Shown in pieces: positions 35,238 through 45,525 of a stretch of DNA of 64,000 nt; within the stretch, counting starts at the first letter, position 1; each line of letters opens with the position of its first letter. Origin of the DNA: Podocnemis expansa (taxonomy: Eukaryota > Chordata > Testudines > Podocnemididae); NCBI GenBank assembly GCA_007922195.1, contig ML681995.1, positions 15,799,689 through 15,863,688 of the forward strand, written 5' to 3'. The position numbers and the translations under genes were made by a program. The notes below the pieces were generated by a model. The model saw nothing but the letters and a program-made list of their open reading frames with translations, searched no databases and was not told where the DNA came from.

Positions 35238-36110
35238 TAGAATTGGAAGGCATCATCAGAGGTCATCAATCTGTCCACTGCACTCATGAAAAGTACCATC
35301 CCTGATGGGTTTATCTAACCTGCTCTTAAAAACTTCCAGTGATGGGGATTCTATGACCTCCCTAGGCAAATTTATTCCAACGGTTAATCACTCTGATAAT
35401 TAAGAATTTTTTCCTAACATCCAACCTGAACCTTCCTTGCTATAATTTTTAAGCTCATTGCTTCTTGTCCTATCAACAACAGTTAAGGAGAATAATTTTT
35501 CTACCTTCTCATCACAACAGTCTTTTAGGTACTTGAAAACTATTATGTCCCCTCTGTCTCCTCTTTTCCAGACTAAACAAACTGGGCTCTTTCAGTCTTC
35601 CCTTCTGAGGCAAGTGTTCCAGACCTTTGATCAATTTTGGCTTCTCTTTTCTGGACTTTCTTCAATTTGTTGTGATCTTTCCTGAAATGAGACACCCAGA
35701 ACTGGACACACTACTCCAGTTGAGGCCTAGTCAGGGCTGAGTAGAGCATATTACTACTTGTGACTTACTTACAGTAGATCCCAGAATAGTGTTTGTGGGT
35801 TTTTTTCCCTTAACAGCATTAAATTGTTGACTCATGTTTAGCTTGTGGTCCAAACACCCAGATCCCTTTCTGCAGTTCTCCTTCGCAGGCAGTCATTGCC
35901 CATTTTGTATATGTGCAGTGGACTATCTTTCCTAAGTGGAGTGCTTTACACTTGCCTTTACTGAATTTAATCCTTTTTAGCTCAGATCATTTCACCGCCC
36001 CCCCCCCCCCAAATAAATTTGTAACTGTGATCCTATCCTCCAAGGCACTTGCAAGCGCTCCCAGTTTGGCTGGTTTTGGGGTACAAACCTCTTTGAATGC
36101 TGGGGCAATG
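35238..36110 (-). repeat. Antisense CR1 LINE tail, decayed
   Basis: On the minus strand this is the 3' part of a CR1 ORF2 plus the 3' end. It starts on the plus strand with 'tcatagaattggaaggcatc', then 'gggattctatgacctcccta', 'actccagttgaggcctag', and farther 'gttgactcatgtttagcttg'. It belongs to a different, older CR1 subfamily than the copies at 13 and 30 kb. It has many stops. A C run at 35997-36010 interrupts it. Confidence 0.75.
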
Positions 36111-36599
36111 AAGTGTTTATCCTTACTGTATGATTAAAGAGAAGCAGGACTGCAAGCAACCTCTCCTGATTTGAGGGGAATCGACTTCAAACTAGACTGA
36201 ACTTGCTAAGAGGTGGTTTAGGTGCCAGTTCCCAAGGAACAAGGATGGAGATAGGTGTTTCTGCTAAGCAGTCAGTCAGTCATTTGAGCTGCCCCTCTCA
36301 CTGAATAGGCTCCTCTGGGAGTCTTTTCTGTCTTCTTACGTGGTCACTAGAACTGATATGCAAGCCTGTGTGATGATTCATGGTAGGAGAGAGCTTCTGC
36401 AGCAGGAACTTCGTGGCCTGCATGAGCAGTAAGGTTACTTTGATAGCTGATGAAATCAGTAAGAACTGAGTAGAACTTGGAGACTGATTTGCTGAGCTCT
36501 CAGTGGAGAGGCAGGTGGCAGCAGAAGTTGACAGCATGGGGCTGATGTTGATATGCTTGAGTGACTAGTGGCATGTTGAATGATGACAGTAAACAATGG

Positions 36600-37080
36600 T
36601 ACAGTGGCAGCTGCCAGTAGCGATGCAGAGCACGGGTGTCGCTGGCATCTGGAACACGGGGCATGTGTCCCGAGTCTTGGTGCCAGTGCCTAAAGTGTCT
36701 GGGCCAGCCCTGTCATAGACTGGAAACCTGGGGCCGGGGTGCCTGCCTCTCCTGGCCCCAACCTGGCCAAGGATTGAGGCTGGGACACCTGCAGTGGTGC
36801 CTGCTTCTCCTGGTGTGCAATTAAGGCCAGGCACCTGTCTCTCCCAGCCCCGAATCTGGCCAGGGATTTGGGGCCAGGCTGGAGACGGCATGAGCCTGAT
36901 GCACTATCGAGCTCAGGGCACCAGATTGTGGTCTGGGGGCATCCAGGCCAAGGGGCCTGGGCCCATGTCCTGAGTCTTTCCCAGAGGTGGTGACATTCCT
37001 GGTACAGAGTGAATGGTAGCAACAGAGTCCGTTGCTGTGATGATGGTAGCAGTGGAAGCATTGCTTCACATTTCATCTCT
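36600..37080. repeat. GC-rich block with degenerate tandem units
   Basis: A locally GC-rich stretch in an AT-rich neighbourhood. A unit with 'gcctgcctctcctggcccca' and 'ctggccaaggattgaggctg' recurs about 100 bp later as 'cctgtctctcccagccccga' and 'ctggccagggatttggggcc', so it looks like an old minisatellite. Open frames across it on both strands follow from the GC content and show no family motif. Confidence 0.45.
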
Positions 37081-37095
37081 TTCCCCTTCTCCCAG

Positions 37096-37221
37096 GTGTA
37101 AGATCAGCTTGCATGAAGGTGCCTCTGATCAGAATCTTCACTTGCAGAGGACAGTAGCTGTGGGTGGGAGGCATAAGAGTGGCTTGTTAATGGATGTTAG
37201 TTTGGATTGTCCCACCACAAG
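37096..37221 (+). CDS. Candidate 126-nt exon
   Basis: A very strong acceptor (ctttccccttctcccag) and a consensus donor (ccacaag|gtaaga) flank 126 nt with one frame open throughout (42 codons, starting CKISLHEGASDQ and ending SLDCPTTR). The length is a multiple of three and the phases are 2-2, as for a symmetric exon. I recognise no protein family and no partner exon. It could equally be a non-coding RNA exon or a decoy. Confidence 0.3.
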
Positions 37222-37983
37222 GTAAGAAACAGAGGCAAAGGACACTGTCCGATTGTGCTCTGGAATGGGCATTTTATTCATGGTCAGATGTGTCTAAATC
37301 ATGTTTTTGGTGGTTTCTCAGACTCACAGGTTCCTCTTCCCTGTGATATACAGACTTATGAGTAGGGAATCATTGCCACTGAGAGGCCCAGGATGCAAGA
37401 GATTAATTTTCCCTGATGACTGTGTGGAGGCTCTGTCTGGTTCTTGTTGTGTTTATTGAGAGGGACCCCTGGATGTTGAGCCTGATCCTTGTTGCTGTCA
37501 AGTCCACAAGGCAGAAAATTTACACATCTGTATTCCAGTGAACACCATTAGCTCAGACGCACTGCTCAAGGCTGCTGCTGTAGACGGGTTTCAGGTACTT
37601 CTATCACCCTAGGTAAATGTTTAAAGTCTGTAAGTGACATAGGAACCTCAAACTCATTGACTTGCTGTTGGAAGTCCTTCAAAAACCTTGCACAGCATTG
37701 TATATTGCAGGATATGGCTGCTATTCCATACATATGTAGCTGAACCATCATTTTAAGAAGCTTGTTTTGATGGGCTAAGGTGGGAGCTATTCATGTTTTA
37801 AGTGTACCTGGGTCATCTTCTACATGGTTTCTCCAATATTGGGTGACTGGGGGAGGCATGTGGCCCCTCAGTTTTGGATACTTATGCCAGTAGGCACACA
37901 GGCCAAGTGAAGGTAGAGGGCCTGTGCACAGACAAGGAAGTATCTTATGCACAGTTAGTCAGTTGGATCCATATTTTATGTGG
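37222..37983. other. Non-coding stretch before ERV1
   Basis: No gene or repeat family was recognised between the exon-like segment and the ERV1 target duplication. Confidence 0.5.
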
Positions 37984-37987
37984 GTAG

Positions 37988-38768
37988 TATAAGAAAAATT
38001 ATATGTAATCTCTTCTGTAGGACAGTGAGAAAGGTGCTAAAGTGTAGGCCTCGTTGGAGCCGTGGGTTGCTATGGTAGTGGGGTTGTTTCTCTGGCAAGT
38101 CATGTATCTAAGTTTCTTTAACAAGCGGCCTAGAGTTAATAGTTAAAGTGTGTTTATCTCCCCTTTCTCATGCTTTTTCTCCTGACCATCTGGACAAAGA
38201 ATGTAAGCTAGACTGTCCCGTCTTTGTTCTAACTGAAAAGGGAGTATTACCTCCTGTCTCCTGCTCACCCTTCTTGGCACCATAGCCTCACAAGAATGTA
38301 AGGTCAGCATCTCTAGGCAGAAATTAATGAGTTTGCAGGTACTGCGGCTGCCCAAGATAATGCAAATGATGTCAACAGTAAACAGAGGCGGGGATAATTA
38401 TATGCATTCTTTAATCATTAATATGTATTTAATAATGTTGATGTAACCATATAAGGGTCTCTAAAACATTGTCAATCATGTAAGCATTATCATAGCATTA
38501 TCATACTGTACTGGATAAGTGTTGTAATGCTGCCCCTCGAGGCTCTCTCTTGCACTCAAGTTGTTGGGGGGGCCTGCTCAGAGGGGCTAGCACTTCTTTG
38601 CTGTCCTCTGATGCAGCTCCTTTTGTTATTCAGCTGAATAATAAACTCTGAACCACACCTCGTTCTCTGCTCATTGGAGTCTCGGCTGGGAACGGGTCTG
38701 CTTCACTGGGGAGGCTCTGGTGTGCCTCTTTCTGAACTTGAGGGCCAGAGTTAGATTTTTCCCCCACA
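37988..38768 (+). repeat. ERV1 5' LTR
   Basis: A direct repeat of 44077-45268 (without the N gap). A TATA-like TATAAG is at 38450-38455 and an AATAAA signal at 38640-38645, a normal U3-R layout. It begins TATAAG where the 3' LTR begins TGTAAG, so the terminal TG was mutated to TA. It ends CCCCCACA. Confidence 0.9.
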
Positions 38769-38772
38769 AATT

Positions 38773-38790
38773 TGGCGACCGCGGCAGGAC
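38773..38790 (+). promoter_or_regulatory. ERV1 primer-binding site
   Basis: TGGCGACCGCGGCAGGAC starts four bases after the 5' LTR and begins with TGG, as expected for pairing with a tRNA 3' CCA end. The sequence looks closest to a tRNA-Arg type, but I could not check that. Confidence 0.65.
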
Positions 38791-38904
38791 TTACCCAGCT
38801 CACCCTGGAAGTGCTGCCATCCAGCCCCAACCCCGGCCGGCCAACAAACTGGGTGAGTTCACCTATGGGAACTTGGGGCAGGACGGCAACCCCTTTGGGG
38901 CGAT

Positions 38905-38912
38905 AAGGTGAC
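38905..38912 (+). promoter_or_regulatory. Possible ERV1 major splice donor
   Basis: cgataag|gtgact lies between the primer site and the gag start, the usual place for the donor that makes env mRNA. It is a fair but not perfect donor consensus. Confidence 0.35.
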
Positions 38913-39069
38913 TCCTTTGTTTGTTGTTCTTGTGTGGTTCACATTTTTGTACTCAGGATAAGTCCTCCATCCTGTCTGAGGCAGTCTAGAATTCTTGGAG
39001 AATTGTTCCTGCCCTTTCCAGGTTGGGTAGGCTAGGCTGGGCCAAGAAGACAGGTTTTGGGAAGAACTG

Positions 39070-39169
39070 GACCCGTTGGACGGGTCGGACCTGTTGGACA
39101 GGTCAGGAAGGAACTAGACCCGTTGGACGGGTCAGGCCTGTTGGACAGGCCAGATCTGTTGGACAGATC
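39070..39169 (+). ncRNA. Array of five covarying hairpins in the ERV1 leader
   Basis: Five 17-nt units each consist of a 6-bp perfect stem around the constant loop TTGGA: GACCCG/CGGGTC (39070-39086), GACCTG/CAGGTC (39088-39104), GACCCG/CGGGTC (39117-39133), GGCCTG/CAGGCC (39135-39151) and GATCTG/CAGATC (39153-39169). Stem positions 2, 3 and 5 change between units, and the opposite strand changes with them, so pairing is always kept. The array ends 29 nt before the gag ATG. In retroviruses this leader region holds the packaging and dimerisation signals, so that role is likely here. No function is proved. Confidence 0.8.
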
Positions 39170-39197
39170 AGGAAAGGGACGTCCGCCTAGGGTGACA

Positions 39198-39564
39198 ATG
39201 GGACAGGGTCAGTCCATCCCGGAAGAAAGTCCCCTAGGAAAAGTTCTGGTAAACTGGAATTAACTTGTGGCCACTGGGGTTTCGGAAAAAAAACAAACCA
39301 ACCAACCAGAAATTGATTGATCTTTGTCACATAAACTGGCCAGGTTACACCCACGAAAATCCAAATTTACAATGGCCCCAATTAGGAAGTTTAGATTCGG
39401 ACAAATTGAGGTACCTCAGGAAAATCCTTGAGATTTTCCACCCTAAACAACTGGATTATTGGTATGTGTGGGCAGACATGCAGGAGTTGGAAGCCTGGCA
39501 GGAAAAATTGGCAATGACAGCCTGCCTCCTTTCAGATGGCCTATTGCCTTCTGTACCCTTTTAA
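39198..39564 (+). pseudogene. ERV1 gag matrix relic
   Basis: The gag start reads MGQGQSIPEES, with Gly2 as a myristoylation site typical of gammaretrovirus-like matrix proteins that target the plasma membrane. A TAA at 39261 ends this frame after 21 codons. The matrix-like sequence goes on in another frame with WP-containing motifs (INWPGYTHENPNLQW, DYWYVWADMQELEAW) and stops at about 39564. This is about one matrix domain in length. Beyond it only fragments of gag are seen. Confidence 0.7.
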
Positions 39565-41682
39565 CCTTAGAGTTTTCTTTTTCATAAAGTGCTTTCTTCT
39601 CCTCTTCTCCCTCCTCTGTCACTGTCACTTTTATTTGAAGAGTTTAAGTTAAAGCCACAGTTGGAATGGTGCTGTAAACTTGTATTCTAAACAGGGTTAA
39701 TTGGTGGCTTTTCACCTTACTCCTCCTTTGCAATTTTGGTTTGCCAAATTTTGAGTAAAAAAATATTTTGCACATACTTTAAATGTAAAAGGGTGTTGTA
39801 AAAGGTAAAGTCTTAGTTTCTATGCAGTCATCCTAAAAAAGAATGGGTCTTTTGTCAAGCAAATGGTCTGTAAATCGGAACTAAAGCATTTAAATGTGAA
39901 TAATTTAATTGAAATCACTCAGGAAAAAAAAAAGTTTGTGTACATCTGTAATTGTGTAAATATGTAAGCTTTTAAAAACTTAAGCCAACACTCTTGGTTT
40001 TAAAATCTTGCATGTTTTGGCTTTGTTAGCATTTAACACTTTGAAAAGCTGGCTGTGGGTATGGCAGTCAGAACCAAACAAATTCAGTAAAAAGTTTACT
40101 TTTAGTTTATGTGGTTGTTTTAAGCAATACCCTGTCTCCCTTCTCATGGGGTAGGAAAATGTTCTTTTGTTTTTTCGGAAGCAAAAAAAAAAAACACCTG
40201 GCACCAGCAAAAGTTGTTGTTCATGTTTTGTGTTTTATGGTGTTTGTCTTGTTACTAACCTTGGTGTGTATTGTAAATTTTTGTTTTGTTTTTCTTATAA
40301 AGTAAGGTAAAGTAAAAATGTGTATAATCTGGTACAAAAAAATTTTTTTAAGGGGGCATAACCCCTACAAAACAGTAAAATATGTGTTTAAATTGGTATA
40401 TACATAAAAAAAAAGTCTAAAAGGCACCAGAAATCAGTTGTCAGGAGTCTAAAGGACTCCCAGGACAAGCTAAAAACTCAGTTTAAAAGTTAAAAATTCC
40501 AAAATACTACTGGCCAGTCAAATTTGTTAAATAAACCCAGTACACCTCAAGTGCCATTGTTATCCCCTAGCTTAAGCAATAAGCCCAGGTTCTTGTTTTC
40601 TTGGCAAAGGTGCATACCCTGCACTGTGAAATCGGGACCTGAAACTTGTAACAGTAGTAATGTGAGGAAAAAAGGGTTAACAACTGAGGATAAAAAGCTG
40701 AAACAGGCTGTTATCAGAGCACTTCTGAAAAAAAAAAAAACAAAAAAACAACTCCTTACTGGCTGTGCTTTTGAAAGCCGTCCAGCAAAAAAAGCCAGCA
40801 AGAAAGAGGGGGTTGCGGTAATAATCCACCCTTGCTGCTCTCCACAGAACCACCACCCCACCATGTCCCAAGTAAAAGTTCTGGCCCTGATTGCATCAAA
40901 CGGGAACCCTAAAATGTGCAATGGAAATGTGTAAAATTTCAGCAATAATGGTAAGGGTATGGAAGAAAAAAGAAGCTGAGCCAGGGGATCATCCTGCAAA
41001 GGACATCTGACCCCTAGTTACAAACGAAGCTAAGGGACTATCTGGCATGGCCCCTCAACAGGTACAGATCATGCAATCTGATTATTTTGTGACTGCAATT
41101 TGATGTAATTAATGTGAATATTAATATTGGTATAATTTTGGTTGTCTTTTGTAATGTAAGCTGTTGGTTTGAGCAAGTGATTTGTGGGAGTAGTGCAGAG
41201 AATCTGTTGTTCCCCTCACCCCAAGGTAACACAAAAAGCATTAAGTTATGAACATCATCCTGGGGATAAGATAGAAATGGGAACAAACCTTTGGCATTTT
41301 GGTAATGTTAAGGCACTAAGTAGGCCTTCATGTGAAAGTAATTAAGTTGTAGATTGATGAGGCTTCCCTTTGGAAGCCTTGGTCCAAAATTAAAACAAAA
41401 ACTATGGCAAATGTGACAGGCCCTAAAAAGCCTGTAGCATGTTAAAGTGGTAGCTATAAGTTTAAGTTGTATAATATTAAATACTACAAATAAGCTTCAG
41501 ATGGTAGGTTAGCTAAATTTTGCAGTGCTAATTGTGGCCACTAACTTTCTCCAAAGTCCCAAAAATAGTCTGCTCAGCCTCAAAAAGGGGGGTGGCTGGT
41601 GTGAAAACTGACTGGCAAAAGCCATCCCGCTGAATGTCCTGCAGTTGTTTAATTATAGGGATGCTTTGCCAATCAAATCATT
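39565..41682 (+). other. ERV1 interior, unrecognised decayed sequence
   Basis: AT-rich DNA with many stops in all frames. One 136-codon open frame at 40524-40934 is Lys-rich and shows no known motif. No protease or RT motif could be found. It may be very degraded gag or sequence gained from elsewhere. Confidence 0.4.
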
Positions 41683-42140
41683 TTTGCTCATCAGGGGTGT
41701 AATGTAGGGCTAAAGCAAAAATTTTGTGACGAAAAGGTAGCATGGTATTTACACCACTCCTGGGAGCGACCCGACCATAAATTAATGCTAGGCTCTAAGC
41801 CCAAAGCACCAGCTAAAGTCAGTCTCCTGTAAAAACTGGCTGGGGCCTAATATAATGTGTTTTGCTGTTCTTCGCTGTTTCTGTAAGCTGTCTTAGCCTT
41901 GAGCCTAAGTGTGTAAACTCAAAGCGGGCTTAATCCCCCCTGTCTTTTCCTAAAATGATGTAGATGGCTTAAAAACCTTTTCCAGGGTTATCTGCAGCCA
42001 TGCAAGGGATCCCTGGCTGCTAATGGGGATGTGGGATGGGGCGCATTCCAGCATTCTAAAAAATTTCACATGCCACTATTGTGGACAATTGGGCCACTGA
42101 AAGACAAAGTGTCCTTACCGGCCTGGCCAGCAGGAACGGA
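41683..42140 (+). pseudogene. ERV1 gag C-terminal relic with zinc knuckle
   Basis: An open stretch at 41683-41832 (including VAWYLHHSWERPDHK) is placed where capsid would be but is not recognisable alone. At about 42067-42111 a zinc knuckle of CX2CX4HX4C form is readable (CHYCGQLGH, then a TGA stop in place of a codon, then KTKC), the hallmark of nucleocapsid, which binds viral RNA. It is followed by PYRPGQQ. The stop and surrounding frameshifts show it is dead. Confidence 0.65.
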
Positions 42141-42601
42141 CACTTGACTTTGTAACAATGCCTCCACTGCCCATGTCCCAACCCTTTAATCCTTAATTTT
42201 CTTCTCATGAGGACAGCCTGGCAAAAGGTTGCTTCCCCACACTCTGTTGCAGCAGTCCTTTTATAAACTAAATACAGCATTTGTTTCAGGCTAAATTAAT
42301 TTAATATAAATTTTTTTATGTTGTCTGCAAACAATATTATTCTTATTTAATGTTCTGTTTTAAATCCCACTTCTTTATGCCCAGTTCTCCTGGATGGAAA
42401 ACTTCATAATTGCTTGTTCGTCACCATTCAGTTAACAATGCCTTAAGTTAAATTTAAAGATACTCCTTTACAAAATCTTGATTTTTCTTATTAAAAAATG
42501 GGTCTTGTCAAAAAAAATTTACAAGGCAAGCTTGTGGCTAAATATGTTGTTTGTTTGCAACACAAAGTATTTAAAAGTAACCCATTTTACTGGATCAATA
42601 T

Positions 42602-42830
42602 TGTTATACCTGTACAATTTGTCAAGCCCATAATATTGGCAAGCCTGTAAAAACAAAAAGGGGACCTTTTGTACATTTTCAAATTAATTTCATACAAATG
42701 CCAAAGTGTATTTTTATAAATTTGTATTAGTTGTATGTACCTTTTCAGAATGGCTAAAAGACTGTCCTTGTGTTAAGCCGGTTTTTGCTACTGTTAGCAA
42801 AAGCTTTTAAAAAATCCATTTCAGGTTTTG
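42602..42830 (+). pseudogene. ERV1 integrase relic
   Basis: Reads CTICQAHNIGKPVKTKRG (end of the zinc domain) and then FQINFIQMPKC, where the first catalytic Asp of the core (normally in an IDF block) is Asn. A second frame continues with VVCTFSEWLKDCPCVK, matching the next integrase block. The distance from the gag zinc knuckle is only about 490 bp, so protease, RT and RNase H are missing between them. No second catalytic Asp block is preserved. Confidence 0.7.
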
Positions 42831-43617
42831 TTAATCACCAATACAAAAGTCAAGTGCCATGGACTGCCAATGTGAATCCATGCTTCACACTGTACAAGTT
42901 CTACACCTCCAAAAAAACCCCAGAAGAATTAACAACACAGGGTGCATGTGCTAGTAACCTCTCCCCTGTTGTTAAAAAGGATTTGCCAAGCCAAAGTGAA
43001 GAGGATTTGCCACTACCACATTCTTAATATCTGCAAAGAAAAATAGCCTAAAGACTCTTTAGTATGGTCCCAACAAGTCTGTGGGGCTCCATAAAATCAA
43101 AATGTTGTCATTGTTACCTGTAATTTATATATGTGCAAATTTCTGGCTTCTAAAGTTTTTAAGGTATTCTCTTCAATTTTGCTATAGTGTTTTGCAGTAT
43201 AGTTTCTGGTATGTTATAATCCTTAATGTAAGCTTAAATTAATAGGTTTAAATGTAACAAACTGCTGTGTGTGCTCCCACTTCCCCCTTACCCTTGGAAC
43301 TTCCAAAAATGGTGTTGATTTATGGCACAGCGACCCTCCTAAAATCCTCCTTCTCCTCTTGCTTTTATCTGTAATAACACTTGTTACTGGACCACAACTC
43401 TCAGCTATTTGTTTGGCTTATAATGTGTCTGCCCCCTTTGTTTCACTTCTAATAGCTCTGGGTTCTTCACAGGTGTTACATCCTTTTTGTCTAAGCCAGG
43501 TAAAGCTTGGCTTAAAACATTACTTTTCACTGGAGCTCCCCCTCTATTTCCAGTGGTTTATACTCTGGATCCAATTTAACTTATTACATTTGTGGCACTT
43601 CAGCCTATAAGTGACAT

Positions 43618-43898
43618 GTGCCAACTGGTCAGGCTCCTGTTATTTTGGCCTGCTCGTCCTGGCTGTCTACATGTAATCACACTTGGAAAAGCGGGTGCGG
43701 AACAAGAGGAGTAGTCCCCTTGCTCCCACTATTCTCCCTTATTTTTCTGACGTTCAGGCACGCATGGCATCTATGGGCTCCTTTGATGTTCTGGGTGCTG
43801 CATTTACTGGATATGGATCCATTGTAGCCGTGAAAGGGGGTGTCTGTGCCCTAGTCGGCTCTAAATGCTGGACTCTCATTCCTAACAAAGCATACTAG
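43618..43898 (+). pseudogene. ERV1 env transmembrane-subunit relic
   Basis: Contains a furin-like cleavage site (RVRNKRSS), then after about 40 residues a CX6C motif (GGVCALVGSKCWTLIPN). The family usually has CX6CC, which links SU and TM; here the last Cys is Trp. The distance between cleavage site and Cys motif is shorter than usual, so an internal deletion is likely. The frame ends at 43898, before any membrane anchor. The region between the integrase and env relics (42.8-43.6 kb) shows no readable motif. Confidence 0.6.
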
Positions 43899-44059
43899 GC
43901 TTATTTCTTGTTTTGTTTTTACCTAGGTTTTCACCTTGTTTCCTGCTTCCTTCCTCTTATCTGTCAAAGCTGCCCAATCTTTCACTCTTGTTCTCACCTG
44001 TCCCCTCTCTATTATAAGAATCCATAAAACTAGTGTTCCTATTATATATATTTAAATAG

Positions 44060-44076
44060 GAACAAAGGGGGGGAGC
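44060..44076 (+). promoter_or_regulatory. ERV1 polypurine tract
   Basis: The bases aacaaaggggggggagc directly precede the 3' LTR, which is the standard position and composition of a retroviral polypurine tract. Confidence 0.85.
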
Positions 44077-45268
44077 TGTAAGAAAAATTTATATGTAATC
44101 TCTTCTGTAGGACAGTGAGAAAGGTGCTAAAGTGTAGGCCTCGTTGGAGCCGTGGGTTGCTATGGTAGTGGGGTCGTTTCTCTGGCAAGTCATGTATCTA
44201 ANNNNNNNNNNNNNNNNNNNNNNNNNNNNNNNNNNNNNNNNNNNNNNNNNNNNNNNNNNNNNNNNNNNNNNNNNNNNNNNNNNNNNNNNNNNNNNNNNNN
44301 NNNNNNNNNNNNNNNNNNNNNNNNNNNNNNNNNNNNNNNNNNNNNNNNNNNNNNNNNNNNNNNNNNNNNNNNNNNNNNNNNNNNNNNNNNNNNNNNNNNN
44401 NNNNNNNNNNNNNNNNNNNNNNNNNNNNNNNNNNNNNNNNNNNNNNNNNNNNNNNNNNNNNNNNNNNNNNNNNNNNNNNNNNNNNNNNNNNNNNNNNNNN
44501 NNNNNNNNNNNNNNNNNNNNNNNNNNNNNNNNNNNNNNNNNNNNNNNNNNNNNNNNNNNNNNNNNNNNNNNNNNNNNNNNNNNNNNNNNNNNNNNNNNNN
44601 NCTAAGTTTCTTTAACAAGCGGCCTAGAGTTAATAGTTAAAGTGTGTTTATCTCCCCTTTCTCATGCTTTTTCTCCTGACCATCTGGACAAAGAATGTAA
44701 GCTAGACTGTCCCGTCTTTGTTCTAACTGAAAAGGGAGTATTACCTCCTGTCTCCTGCTCACCCTTCTTGGCACCATAGCCTCACAAGAATGTAAGGTCA
44801 GCATCTCTAGGCAGAAATTAATGAGTTTGCAGGTACTGCGGCTGCCCAAGATAATGCAAATGATGTCAACAGTAAACAGAGGCGGGGATAATTATATGCA
44901 TTCTTTAATCATTAATATGTATTTAATTAATAATGTTGATGTAACCATATAAGGGTCTCTAAAACATTGTCAATCATGTAAGCATTATCATAGCATTATC
45001 ATACTGTACTGGATAAAAGTGTTGTAATGCTGCCCCTCGAGGCTCTCTCTTGCACTCAAGTTGTTGGGGGGGCCTGCTCAGAGGGGCTAGCACTTCTTTG
45101 CTGTCCTCTGATGCAGCTCCTTTTGTTATTCAGCTGAATAATAAACTCTGAACCACACCTCGTTCTCTGCTCATTGGAGTCTCGGCTGGGAACGGGTCTG
45201 CTTCACTGGGGAGGCTCTGGTGTGCCTCTTTCTGAACTTGAGGGCCAGAGTTAGATTTTTCCCCCACA
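44077..45268 (+). repeat. ERV1 3' LTR containing the assembly gap
   Basis: A direct repeat of 37988-38768. It is longer only because of 400 Ns and about 11 bases of indels. It starts TGTAAG, keeps the TATA-like and AATAAA signals and ends CCCCCACA before the gtag duplication. Confidence 0.92.
44202..44601. other. Assembly gap (400 N)
   Basis: A run of exactly 400 N. The flanks read ...tgtatctaa and ctaagtttc..., while the 5' LTR reads continuously tgtatctaagtttc. The flanks therefore overlap by 'ctaa', and no LTR sequence is missing. Confidence 0.95.
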
Positions 45269-45424
45269 GTAGCTTAACTGCACAGTTTCAGTTAATATGG
45301 TGAATATGATTACACAATTGGCCCAGTTTAGCTTTATTAAACAAGTTTAACAGTTCATAAGTTCCAGCTTATTTAATATAACTAAACTTCTAAAAAACAA
45401 TGACCTAATGGTGTAGTGAGAGTT

Positions 45425-45525
45425 GGAGAAAGTCATCAGTGCTGATGAAGTGGGATTTTTCTCCTGCAAAGGTTCATTTGATAAACTTGTTAGTCTTCCA
45501 ACTGCTACAAGGCTCCTTGCTTAAA
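45425..45525 (+). repeat. PLE tail fragment
   Basis: The sequence 'gctgatgaagtgggattttt' followed by 'acttgttagtcttccaactg' matches the PLE tails elsewhere in this window. A second tail in minus orientation is at about 45958-46055 ('gtagctgtgttagtctagtc'), so the two face away from each other about 430 bp apart. Confidence 0.6.

Larger units (their letters stand above)
37988..45268 (+). mobile_element. ERV1: endogenous retrovirus with young LTRs and decayed genes
   Basis: A provirus on the plus strand, bounded by a 4-bp duplication (gtag at 37984-37987 and 45269-45272). The LTRs are about 781 bp and differ, by eye, by two substitutions and three short indels over what can be compared. In order it has a 5' LTR, primer site, donor-like site, hairpin array, gag start, a gag zinc knuckle, an integrase relic, an env transmembrane relic, a polypurine tract and a 3' LTR. 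Gag, integrase and env are heavily broken, and protease, RT and RNase H were not recognised. Intact cis signals with dead genes suggest a non-autonomous element copied by proteins from relatives. Confidence 0.9.

Noticed and set aside
36565..37076. Several open frames on both strands in the GC-rich block
   Set aside because: Low stop frequency follows from GC content and tandem units; the peptides are low-complexity Pro/Gly/Leu/Arg sequence.
40524..40999. Overlapping open frames of 136 and 150 codons inside ERV1
   Set aside because: Both are Lys/Phe-rich because of A/T homopolymers; no retroviral motif was seen in either, so neither is called as a gene.
39565..41682. A hidden protease-RT region for ERV1
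   Set aside because: I looked for DTG/DSG and YxDD-type blocks in the readable frames and found none; the gag zinc knuckle lies downstream at 42.07 kb and integrase only about 490 bp after it, which leaves no room for RT.
44144..44640. Long open frames of 142-162 codons on both strands
   Set aside because: They consist almost entirely of Ns in the assembly gap and encode nothing.
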